Source of the DNA: an uncultured Bacteroidota bacterium
Lineage (GTDB): Bacteria > Bacteroidota > Bacteroidia > Chitinophagales > Chitinophagaceae
DNA: 5,801 bases
Direction: 5' to 3'
Assembly (NCBI GenBank): GCA_903913355.1
Contig: CAIWKU010000408.1
Coordinates: 1 to 5,801, forward strand
The notes beneath the pieces are model-generated. The model had not been told where the DNA came from. It saw only the letters and a list, made by a program, of their open reading frames with translations, and searched no databases. Position 1 is the stretch's first letter. Each line of letters starts with the position of its first letter. Shown here one piece after another: positions 1 to 5,801 of this stretch. Made by a program: the position numbers and the translations under genes.

Positions 1-1713
1 GTGGCGGGCGCTTATTTTAAAGTAATGACAGATACCATGATCATTACCCTGGTATGCTCCTTTTTTGTAACCTGGATCATTTTACCAGTACTCTACTTAT
101 TATTTACCAGGAATGCTTCTGTGAATTCCTTGGGTAAAAAACAGAAAGCCCATGCAGTGAAAAACCAGCGATGGGTTGGATTTTTTATTAAAAGACCCGT
201 ATTCAGTTTTCTGATTGTGCTGGCATTGGGCTATTCTGTGTATTATATCTATCCCAAACTGGAAACAGGCTTCTTACCTGAAATGGATGAGGGCAGTATT
301 GTATTTGATTATAATTCACCACCCGGTACTTCGCTGGAAGAAACCGATCGGATCCTACACGAAGTAGAGAAAATACTGGTAACTGTTCCTGAAGTAGAAG
401 CCTATAGCCGAAGAACCGGAACACAAATGGGATTCTTTATCACTGAACCGAATAGGGGCGATTACCTGATTCAGTTAAAGAAAAGCAGGGAGAAAACCAC
501 AGAAGAAGTGATTAGTGATATCCGCAAAAGAGTGGAATCTACACAGCCTTCTTTACGGATTGATTTTGGACAGGTGATCGGTGATATGCTGGGCGATCTG
601 ATGACTTCCGTACAACCCATTGAAGTAAAAATATTCGGGAACGATCAGGCTAAATTACAGGAGCTTTCTAAAAAAGTATCCGGCATTATATCGCATATAG
701 AAGGAACGGCCGATGTATTTGACGGAATTGTTATTGCTGGTCCCTCGATTAATATTGAGCCCAATAATACGATGCTGGCACAATATGGTATTACGCCGGC
801 AAATCTTCAGTACCAATTACAATCTTCTTTGGAAGGAAATGTAGTGGGCTCCGTTTATGATAAGGACCAGTTAAGTGATATCCGATTGGTGTATCCGGGT
901 AATAAAACATTGAGTGTTGCGGGCATCAACCGAACCCCCATCTTTCTTCCCAATGGAAAATTGCAACCGATACAACACCTGGCCAATGTGCAAATCAATA
1001 CAGGTGATGCTGAGATTCAGAGGGAAAATCTGCAATCGATGGGTGTGGTTACAGCAAGACTGGAAGGCCGCGATCTCGGTAGTGTAATGAAGGATATACA
1101 GAAAGAAGTAGGCAACAGCATATCCTTACCACAAGGTTATGCTATTGATTATGGCGGCGCTTACGCCGATCAGCAGCAATCTTTCAAAGAATTATTAATG
1201 ATACTGATTACTTCGAGTTTATTAGTATTCGGCGTAATTCTTTTCCTGTTCAAGGATTTTAAAATTGCCTGCATTATTTTATTGATTGCCGTATTAGGTA
1301 TCAGTGGAAGTTACCTTGGACTTTACTACACGCATACTGCATTAAATGTAGGTAGCTATACCGGTCTGATCATGATTGTGGGAATTATTGGAGAAAATGC
1401 AATCTTTACCTTCCTTCAGTTCAAAGAATCGCTGAAACAGTCCAATAATACCGACCAGGCAATCATTTATTCGATCTCAACCCGGTTACGGCCCAAATTA
1501 ATGACGGCATTGGGGGCCATTATCGCCCTTTTGCCCATTGCCCTCGGTATTGGAACGGGTGCCCAATTACACCAGCCCCTGGCCATTGCCGTAATTGGTG
1601 GTTTTATCATTGCCCTGCCCTTGTTATTAATTGTGTTACCTAGTTTTATCCGTTTAGCCTATAAGCATAAAACAACGATAACCCCTAATTCAGAATCTCT
1701 ACAAAATGGATAA
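1..1713 (+). CDS. RND efflux permease (CusA/CzcA-like), C-terminal part, 5' truncated by window
   Basis: This is the C-terminal 570 residues of an inner-membrane, proton-driven RND pump, which normally has about 1,000-1,050 residues. The first codon is GTG, but the protein enters at once into transmembrane helix 6 (about residues 12-36), so the frame is open at the window edge and the true start lies to the left. Helix 7 is at about 65-84. The second periplasmic porter/docking region follows (about 86-395), opening with the GFLPEMDEGS motif (90-99) typical of heavy-metal-efflux RND pumps. Helices 8-12 lie at about 398-416, 421-440, 449-471, 499-517 and 526-549, with a short cytoplasmic tail. 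Glu465 in helix 10 and Lys499 in the RLRPK motif before helix 11 align, from my memory of CusA, with its proton-relay residues Glu939 and Lys984. The TM4 aspartate is outside the window. The CusA methionine triad is not evident, so the substrate is open. Metal efflux is likely from the family; another cation or small molecule is possible. Confidence 0.9.
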   Translation: MAGAYFKVMTDTMIITLVCSFFVTWIILPVLYLLFTRNASVNSLGKKQKAHAVKNQRWVGFFIKRPVFSFLIVLALGYSVYYIYPKLETGFLPEMDEGSIVFDYNSPPGTSLEETDRILHEVEKILVTVPEVEAYSRRTGTQMGFFITEPNRGDYLIQLKKSREKTTEEVISDIRKRVESTQPSLRIDFGQVIGDMLGDLMTSVQPIEVKIFGNDQAKLQELSKKVSGIISHIEGTADVFDGIVIAGPSINIEPNNTMLAQYGITPANLQYQLQSSLEGNVVGSVYDKDQLSDIRLVYPGNKTLSVAGINRTPIFLPNGKLQPIQHLANVQINTGDAEIQRENLQSMGVVTARLEGRDLGSVMKDIQKEVGNSISLPQGYAIDYGGAYADQQQSFKELLMILITSSLLVFGVILFLFKDFKIACIILLIAVLGISGSYLGLYYTHTALNVGSYTGLIMIVGIIGENAIFTFLQFKESLKQSNNTDQAIIYSISTRLRPKLMTALGAIIALLPIALGIGTGAQLHQPLAIAVIGGFIIALPLLLIVLPSFIRLAYKHKTTITPNSESLQNG

Positions 1714-1743
1714 ATAGCTTTATCAGGTAAAATTAATAACCAT

Positions 1744-2160
1744 ATGAAAAAGATTTTATTTGTATGTGCTGCCTTTATCTCGCTGGTTGTGGCCGGTCAG
1801 AAAAACGATGCGCCTCTTGATGCCAAAAATGCTTTTGCCAAATCCTATCCCAATGCCAGTAATGTAAAATGGGATAAAGAAAACGGAGCATTCGAAGTAG
1901 ATTTTCAATGGAACGGGAAAAAAATGTCGGCCCTGTATGATGCCAAAGGAATTTTAAAAGAGTCTGAAGTATCCATACCTGTGAACGAATTACCTGCATC
2001 AGTTACGGAATACCTCGCCAAAAATTACAAAGGCATTCCTGTTAAAGGCGCTGCCAAAATCACAAAAGCAGATGGCACCGTTAATTTGGAAGCAGAAATA
2101 AAAGGAAAAGATATTTTATTCGACACAAATGGTAAATTCATAAAAGAAGTGAAAGATTAA
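1744..2160 (+). CDS. secreted PepSY-like domain protein (DUF2874 type)
   Basis: This is a small exported protein of 138 residues and unknown biochemical function. Residues 1-18 form a signal peptide (MKK, hydrophobic core, then VAG before Gln19), so the mature protein should be periplasmic. The mature part shows two related PepSY-like halves. The first, about 30-75, has the pattern FAKSYPNASNVKW, then an alternating beta stretch around FEVDFQWNGKK, then YDAKGILKESE. The second, about 85-138, has a helix YLAKNYKG, then a strand region ending FDTNGKFIKEV. This Y/F-D-x-x-G-K/I-x-x-K/E pattern is what I recognise from the Bacteroidota PepSY-like family, structurally akin to beta-lactamase-inhibitor-protein folds. 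No catalytic residues are visible and the mature protein is lysine-rich. It starts 30 bp after the RND permease stop, with no good promoter between, so cotranscription is likely. The family call is fairly sure; a role in metal or envelope stress response is inference from position only. Confidence 0.85.
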   Translation: MKKILFVCAAFISLVVAGQKNDAPLDAKNAFAKSYPNASNVKWDKENGAFEVDFQWNGKKMSALYDAKGILKESEVSIPVNELPASVTEYLAKNYKGIPVKGAAKITKADGTVNLEAEIKGKDILFDTNGKFIKEVKD

Positions 2161-2229
2161 TTTTCAATCAGTAAACAAAAACATACGCATTCTACAATAT
2201 AAAATCAAACACTAAACCACCGTAATATC

Positions 2230-3252
2230 ATGAAACAATCCATCATTTGCTTATCTATCATTGCCCTGATCAGTGGCAGTGCCTTTTCCGCCAAGGCCCA
2301 ATCAGGCTACCATGTTACCAAAACCTTTCATGTGGCCAGTCCGGGTGGATGGGATTACCCCGCATCCGATCCAGGTTCCAACAAATTATATCTGTCACAT
2401 GGCTCACAGGTAAATATCCTGGATAAAACCACCGGCGATTCTGTTGGCTTTATTCCAAACACTACCGGTGTTCATGGTATTGCTTTTGTAGATGACCTGG
2501 GAAAAGGGTATACCAGCAATGGCCGTTTGAATAATGTAACCGTATTTGATTTGAAAACATCGAAAATACTGGGACAGGTTGCTACTGGAAAAAACCCCGA
2601 CTGGATCATGTACGATCCTTTTACCAAAAAGATCGTAACCAGTAACCATACCGGTGGAGATCTTACTGTAATTGATCCGGCTACCGACCAGGTTGTCGCT
2701 ACCATTTCACTCAACGGCGCCAAACTGGAAACCGTAGTAAGTGATCTTGCAGGAAAATTATTTGTAAACGCAGAAGATAAAAACGAGATCGTGGTAGTTG
2801 ATATCGTAAAATATCAGGTACTGAGTCATTGGTCACTTGCGCCAGGTGAAAGTCCAACCGGTTTGGAAATTGATGTAAAAACAAAAAGGCTGTTTGCCAC
2901 CTGCGAAAAACTACTGGTTATCGTGGATGCCACCAATGGAAAAATCGTTGATAAATTACCTATCGGCGAAGGAACAGATGGTGTAGCGTTTGATCCTTCT
3001 ACTAAATTAATTTTCACTGCCAATGGAGAAGGAACGGTAACCGTAGTAAAAGAAATCAGTAAAGATGAGTTTACAATAATTGATAATGTGGTTACCAAAA
3101 GAGGGGCCAGAACCATTACCATCGATACCAAAACCCATACTGTATTTTTACCTACTGCTGATTATGAACCCCTGGCAGCAGATGCGCCAAAAAATACAAG
3201 ACCTAAAATGGTAAACGGATCTTTCCAGGTAGTTGTGTTGGAGAAGAAATAA
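2230..3252 (+). CDS. secreted YncE/YVTN-type beta-propeller protein
   Basis: This is an exported protein of 340 residues predicted to fold as a seven-bladed beta-propeller; its molecular function is unknown. Residues 1-23 are a signal peptide ending in A-K-A before Gln24, a standard signal peptidase I site, so it should be periplasmic (no lipobox cysteine near the site). The repeats follow the YVTN/YncE pattern: a strand such as KLYLSHG or KLFVNAE, a turn, a strand ending in V-x-V-x-D (NILD 62-65, TVFD 104-107, TVID 146-149, VVVD 188-191, VIVD 230-233, TVVK 270-273), then a stretch such as VATGKNP or PIGEGTD leading to the next blade. The last blade (about 307-338) ends in FQVVVLEKK and probably closes the ring. 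No enzymatic motif is visible. Such propellers usually serve as ligand- or protein-binding scaffolds. The gene follows the PepSY-like gene after 69 bp with no convincing promoter, and ends 20 bp before a strong hairpin, which suggests it closes the efflux operon. Confidence 0.88.
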   Translation: MKQSIICLSIIALISGSAFSAKAQSGYHVTKTFHVASPGGWDYPASDPGSNKLYLSHGSQVNILDKTTGDSVGFIPNTTGVHGIAFVDDLGKGYTSNGRLNNVTVFDLKTSKILGQVATGKNPDWIMYDPFTKKIVTSNHTGGDLTVIDPATDQVVATISLNGAKLETVVSDLAGKLFVNAEDKNEIVVVDIVKYQVLSHWSLAPGESPTGLEIDVKTKRLFATCEKLLVIVDATNGKIVDKLPIGEGTDGVAFDPSTKLIFTANGEGTVTVVKEISKDEFTIIDNVVTKRGARTITIDTKTHTVFLPTADYEPLAADAPKNTRPKMVNGSFQVVVLEKK

Positions 3253-3272
3253 AAGAATAGGTTATAAATAAT

Positions 3273-3346
3273 AATTGGCTTTTAGTCTGATGATATTGAT
3301 TGAACGATTAGATTCAATACTACTCAGTCTAAAAGCCAATTTTTTA
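3273..3346. terminator. bidirectional terminator hairpin between convergent operons
   Basis: A long imperfect hairpin fills the gap between the propeller gene and dnaJ. The outer stem pairs 3273-3285 (AATTGGCTTTTAG) with 3329-3341 without mismatch. After one T-T mismatch, 3287-3290 pairs with 3324-3327, and an inner helix pairs 3294-3299 (TATTGA) with 3314-3319 (TCAATA), leaving a loop of about 14 bases. On the + strand the stem runs into T6 at 3340-3345. On the - strand it is followed by a T-rich tract (complement of 3262-3272), so it can serve both directions. The dnaJ stop codon (3344-3346) lies just two bases from the stem base. The pairing is seen directly; termination is inferred from shape and position. 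Confidence 0.85.
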
Positions 3347-4519
3347 ATTAAACGCTTCCCGAACCCTGTCAAAGAAACTCTTATCTCCTTTATTCGGATT
3401 TGGTTTGAAATTCTCGCTATGATTCATTTTTTCCAATGCCTCTTTTTCTTCTGCACTCAGGTTCTGGGGTGTCCATACGCTTACCTGTATTAACTGATCG
3501 CCTTTGGCATATCCCTGCACTTCAGGAAAACCCTTCCCTTTTAAACGGAAAATTTTACCGCTCTGTGTTCCGGGTGGTATTTTGATTTTTGCTCTTCCAT
3601 CAATCGTAGGCACTTCTACATGGGTACCAAAAGCCGCATCAGGAAAGGATATATGTAAATCGTAAGCAACATTGAGTCCGTCTCTGTGTAAATCTGCATG
3701 TGGTTCCTCTTCAATCTGTATGATCAGATCTCCGGGCGCACCTCCTCTTTCTCCGGCATTTCCTTTTCCATTCATGCTTAACTGCATTCCTTCCTGTACA
3801 CCGGCAGGTATTTCAATACTAATCGTTTCTTCCCCATATACCCTTCCCTCTCCTTTACAGGCACCGCATTTGGCAGTTACTGTGGTTCCTTCCCCATTAC
3901 AGGTTGGACAGGTACTTACCGTTTGCATCTGACCCAGAAAAGTATTTGTAACCCTTCTTACCTGTCCACTGCCATTACAGGTAGAACAGGTTTGTAAACT
4001 ATTTTTATCTTTTGCTCCATTACCTCCGCAGGTAGTACAAAGCACATGCTTTTTCACTTTTACATTTTTGATCACGCCTTTGGCAATCTCTTCATAAGTG
4101 AGTTTCATCTTAATCCGAAGATTACTACCCCGCTGTCCACGTGCCCTGCCGGCACCACCGCCACCACCTCTTCTGCTACCACCGCCAAAAAAACTGCCAA
4201 ATACATCGTCTCCGAAAATATCTCCAAACTGACTGAAGATATCTTCTGTATTCATACCACCGCTAAAACCACTGCCGCCGTTGGTACCCGGACCAAAAGC
4301 AGCATGACCAAAACGATCATATTTTGATTTCTTATCCGTATCGCTTAGTATTTCATAGGCTTCTGCGGCTTCCTTGAATTTTTCTTCCGCTTCCTTATCA
4401 CCGGGGTTTCTGTCCGGGTGGAACTGCATGGCAACTTTGCGGTAAGCTTTTTTTATTTCATCAGCCGACGCCGATTTGCTTACCCCTAATATTTCGTAAA
4501 AATCTCTTTTAGTAGCCAT
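3344..4519 (-). CDS. dnaJ: chaperone protein DnaJ (Hsp40, type I)
   Basis: This cytoplasmic co-chaperone of DnaK binds unfolded proteins and stimulates the DnaK ATPase. At 391 residues it is of normal length (E. coli DnaJ is about 376) and complete. The J domain covers about residues 5-70 with the essential HPD at 34-36. A Gly/Phe-rich linker covers about 71-131 (FGDIFGDDVFGSFFGGG, then a Gly/Arg stretch). The cysteine-rich zinc region has all four CxxCxGxG motifs, at 161-168, 178-185, 204-211 and 218-225, enough for two zinc sites. The C-terminal substrate-binding domains follow, with RLKGKGFP near residue 325 and the usual acidic/charged tail ending DRVREAFN. The ATG start gives the canonical N-terminus MATKRDFYEILGV. 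No Shine-Dalgarno sequence is seen upstream, as is normal in Bacteroidota. It follows grpE after 79 bp with no clear own promoter, so it is probably cotranscribed with it. Confidence 0.98.
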   Translation of the reverse strand: MATKRDFYEILGVSKSASADEIKKAYRKVAMQFHPDRNPGDKEAEEKFKEAAEAYEILSDTDKKSKYDRFGHAAFGPGTNGGSGFSGGMNTEDIFSQFGDIFGDDVFGSFFGGGSRRGGGGGAGRARGQRGSNLRIKMKLTYEEIAKGVIKNVKVKKHVLCTTCGGNGAKDKNSLQTCSTCNGSGQVRRVTNTFLGQMQTVSTCPTCNGEGTTVTAKCGACKGEGRVYGEETISIEIPAGVQEGMQLSMNGKGNAGERGGAPGDLIIQIEEEPHADLHRDGLNVAYDLHISFPDAAFGTHVEVPTIDGRAKIKIPPGTQSGKIFRLKGKGFPEVQGYAKGDQLIQVSVWTPQNLSAEEKEALEKMNHSENFKPNPNKGDKSFFDRVREAFN

Positions 4520-4598
4520 TTACAGGTGACATTTAAAACTGAGCATTGATTTGATTTATCCAATACAATTACTCAATATGGGGTGATTACCTAATTTA

Positions 4599-5168
4599 TC
4601 ATTTTCCAACAACCACTTTTGCAAAGCGAATCAGCTTATCATTCAGATAATAGCCTTTTACCACTTCATCCAATACTTTGCCTTTCAACTCTTCGGTTGG
4701 CGAAGGAATTTCCGTAATCGCTTCATGCTTCTCTACATCAAAGTCAGTATGAATACTCTCCATTGCCTTAACTCCTTTATTCTGAAGTGTTGAACGAAGC
4801 TTATTAAATACCAGTTGGATCCCTTCTTTTTGTACAGCAATATCTGCATTGGCTTGTATCTGCTTTTCCGCACGGTCACAATCATCCAGCACATCCAATA
4901 AGGATACGATCACATCTTTCCCGGCTGTTTGTATGAGTTCCAGCCTTTCTTTGGCCGTTCTGCGTCTGAAATTATCAAATTCTGCCATCAGGCGGAGGTA
5001 TTTATCCTTTTGCTCCTGTAATTCATCGGCTAATTTCTCTAATTCCCCCTCCTCAGAAAGCGGATCATTCAAAATAACCGTGCCGGCTGCATTTTCGTCA
5101 GTATTCATACCCATTCCGGTAACCTGGTCAACTGTTTCGGCGTTTTGCGTCAATTCTTTTTCTTCCAT
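4599..5168 (-). CDS. grpE: nucleotide exchange factor GrpE
   Basis: GrpE is a cytoplasmic dimer that releases ADP from DnaK and so resets the DnaK-DnaJ cycle. The 189-residue length is usual for the family. An acidic, low-complexity N-terminus (1-45) leads into a long coiled-coil helix (about 43-82) with the family pattern KYLRLMAEFDNFRRRTAKE (56-74). A four-helix-bundle part follows (LLDVLDDCDRAEKQ, about 90-103; VFNKLRSTLQNKGV, 120-133). The C-terminal beta domain contacts DnaK, with the hallmark DFDVEKHEAI (142-151) and the ending GYYLNDKLIRFAKVVVG (172-188). Every expected part is present and nothing is broken. The start ATG (5166-5168) lies 29 nt downstream of a Bacteroidota -7 box, so the leader is short. 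grpE heads a grpE-dnaJ operon; dnaK is not in this window. Confidence 0.97.
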   Translation of the reverse strand: MEEKELTQNAETVDQVTGMGMNTDENAAGTVILNDPLSEEGELEKLADELQEQKDKYLRLMAEFDNFRRRTAKERLELIQTAGKDVIVSLLDVLDDCDRAEKQIQANADIAVQKEGIQLVFNKLRSTLQNKGVKAMESIHTDFDVEKHEAITEIPSPTEELKGKVLDEVVKGYYLNDKLIRFAKVVVGK

Positions 5169-5184
5169 AATGTTTATTCTAATA

Positions 5185-5212
5185 CCAGCAATACTGTCAA
5201 AAATATTGCCGG
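5185..5212. promoter_or_regulatory. imperfect inverted repeat over the grpE promoter (candidate operator)
   Basis: CCAGCAATA (5185-5193) and TATTGCCGG (5204-5212) are inverted copies matching at 8 of 9 positions, separated by 10 bases. The repeat covers the grpE -7 box and the probable transcription start, the usual place for a repressor site. It does not resemble CIRCE (TTAGCACTC-N9-GAGTGCTAA) in sequence, although arm length and spacing are similar. A repeat of this quality can also arise by chance in AT-rich intergenic DNA, so the operator role is only a hypothesis. Confidence 0.3.
5198..5205 (-). promoter_or_regulatory. -7 promoter box of the grpE-dnaJ operon
   Basis: Read on the - strand, these bases are TATTTTTG, an exact match to the Bacteroidota primary sigma factor -7 consensus TAnnTTTG. 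The box sits 29 nt before the grpE start codon, which would give a leader of about 20-25 nt. The expected -33 TTTG is only weakly represented by a T-rich stretch at the right distance. No CIRCE-type heat-shock operator is present, but the box lies inside an inverted repeat (5185-5212). The position and the exact -7 match are the support. Confidence 0.6.
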
Positions 5213-5307
5213 GACAAAGAAAAGGGAAAAATTGGCAGAACCGAAACCCGATTTAATCAAAAAACACCCTCCCACCCTTCACAACCACCAACCATCCACC
5301 CCCACAA

Positions 5308-5335
5308 CCCTAAACCCTAAACCTTAAACCCTAAA
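5308..5335 (+). repeat. four tandem CCCTAAA heptamers (third copy CCTTAAA)
   Basis: Four head-to-tail 7-bp units run at 5308-5314, 5315-5321, 5322-5328 and 5329-5335, followed by a partial CC. Units one, two and four are CCCTAAA; unit three has one C-to-T change. The unit equals the plant-type telomere repeat (TTTAGGG on the other strand), but here it sits between two bacterial housekeeping genes. It ends 8 bases before the rlmI -7 box, so it fills the upstream part of that promoter. Confidence 0.95.
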
Positions 5336-5343
5336 CCATTCTC

Positions 5344-5351
5344 TATATTTG
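5344..5351 (+). promoter_or_regulatory. -7 promoter box of the RlmI-family gene
   Basis: TATATTTG is an exact match to the Bacteroidota -7 consensus TAnnTTTG. Only four bases separate it from the ATG at 5356, so transcription should begin at or within a base or two of the start codon, giving a leaderless or nearly leaderless mRNA. No TTTG or TTG is seen at the -33 distance; that space is taken by the CCCTAAA heptamers. The exact match and the position favour a real promoter, though the missing -33 element leaves doubt. Confidence 0.55.
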
Positions 5352-5355
5352 CCAG

Positions 5356-5801
5356 ATGACAAAAGTGTACCTAAGGAAAAAGATTGCTCCCAGAATTGCC
5401 AATGGCCATCCCTGGATCTATGGAAATGAAGTGGACCATATTGAGGGGCCGGTTGAAGGTGGAGAGATCGTGGAAGTGTATTATGGACCGGATAAATTTG
5501 CCGGCAAAGGATATATCAATCCAAAATCGCAAATATTGGTTCGTTTACTGACCCGGAAGAATGAGCCGATTGATGATGCTTTTTTCCTGAGGCGGATCAA
5601 AGAAGCCTGGCAGTATCGTCAAAAAATCGGTCTCACCGAAAACTGCCGCCTGGTATTTGGCGAAGCCGATCAATTACCCGCTTTAGTGATTGATAAGTTT
5701 AACGACTATTTTGTTTTACAGACCCTTTCACTGGGAATGGATAAATGGAAACCCGCCATCGTTCAATCACTCGAAACCCTGTTTTCTCCAAAAGGCATTT
5801 A
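5356..5801 (+). CDS. rlmI: RlmI-family class I SAM-dependent rRNA (cytosine-C5) methyltransferase, 3' truncated by window
   Basis: An open frame of 148 codons runs from ATG 5356 to the window edge without a stop, covering roughly the first third of a protein normally near 390-400 residues. The N-terminus is a PUA RNA-binding domain (about 1-70) with GHPWIYGNE at 17-25 and GKGYINPKSQILVRLLT at 50-66, the pattern of the RlmI/YccW group. It is followed by GEADQLPALVIDKF (102-115), the family's characteristic linker motif before the Rossmann-fold methyltransferase domain. E. coli RlmI methylates C1962 of 23S rRNA. The SAM-binding and catalytic motifs lie beyond the window, so the exact target is inferred. 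The start fits the usual family N-terminus; the in-frame GTG at codon 4 is a less likely alternative. The gene is divergent from grpE across 187 bp. Confidence 0.88.
   Translation, partial: MTKVYLRKKIAPRIANGHPWIYGNEVDHIEGPVEGGEIVEVYYGPDKFAGKGYINPKSQILVRLLTRKNEPIDDAFFLRRIKEAWQYRQKIGLTENCRLVFGEADQLPALVIDKFNDYFVLQTLSLGMDKWKPAIVQSLETLFSPKGI

Noticed and set aside
1715..1722. TAGCTTTA, a near match to the -7 box, upstream of the PepSY-like gene
   Set aside because: It matches only five of the six fixed positions, lacks the final G, has no -33 element, and overlaps the end of the RND gene; cotranscription is the simpler reading.
3275..3493. Short + strand frame starting in the terminator hairpin
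   Set aside because: It begins inside the terminator stem and continues antisense to the 3' end of dnaJ; no recognisable protein.
3672..3932. Open frame of 86 codons on the + strand inside dnaJ
   Set aside because: It lies entirely antisense to the zinc-finger and C-terminal coding part of dnaJ, has cysteine/proline-rich low-complexity content and no family resemblance; it is a shadow of dnaJ codon use.
4085..4330. Gly-rich low-complexity coding repeats in dnaJ as a possible insertion
   Set aside because: This is the normal Gly/Phe linker of type I DnaJ; its length and place are as expected.
4849..5256. Open frame of 135 codons on the + strand, antisense to grpE
   Set aside because: Its serine-rich composition is the complement of the conserved grpE coiled coil, and it has no plausible promoter or homology.
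5308..5335. CRISPR repeat or eukaryotic telomere contamination
   Set aside because: The units are only 7 bp, have no spacers, and are flanked on both sides by intact bacterial genes, so neither a CRISPR array nor a telomere end fits.
5169..5355. CIRCE heat-shock operator or sigma-32 promoter upstream of grpE
   Set aside because: I searched by eye for TTAGCACTC/GAGTGCTAA arms and for a CTTGAA/CCCCAT pair and found neither on either strand.

Overview
The window looks like a chromosomal fragment from the Bacteroidota, plausibly a Sphingobacteriia/Chitinophagia relative. Three things point there: two exact matches to the Bacteroidota -7 promoter box TAnnTTTG in the one divergent intergenic region, A-rich leaders without Shine-Dalgarno sequences, and a small secreted PepSY-like protein of a type common in that phylum. 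GC content is moderate to low. The genus cannot be fixed from the sequence alone.

Layout. Positions 1-3252 carry three genes on the + strand, probably the tail of one operon. They are the C-terminal part of an RND-type efflux permease (cut by the left edge), a 138-residue exported PepSY-like protein 30 bp downstream, and a 340-residue exported YVTN/YncE-like beta-propeller 69 bp further on. A long hairpin at 3273-3341 separates this block from a convergent chaperone operon on the - strand. That operon is grpE (4599-5168) followed by dnaJ (3344-4519). At the right, divergent from grpE, a PUA-domain rRNA methyltransferase of the RlmI family starts at 5356 and runs off the window.

How the genes work together. 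GrpE (nucleotide exchange) and DnaJ (co-chaperone) are the two partners of DnaK and are evidently cotranscribed. The RND permease would act with an outer-membrane channel and a periplasmic adaptor encoded to the left. The two small secreted proteins behind it are of unknown function and may be envelope accessories of that efflux locus.

Most of the window is ordinary and I find no convincing new defence, mobile or RNA system. The least ordinary part is the 187-bp grpE/rlmI intergenic region. It has a 100-base stretch without a single G on the + strand, four telomere-like CCCTAAA heptamers just upstream of the rlmI -7 box, a -7 box so close to the rlmI start codon that the mRNA is probably leaderless, and an inverted repeat over the grpE promoter. 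No stretch longer than 300 bases lacks a gene.
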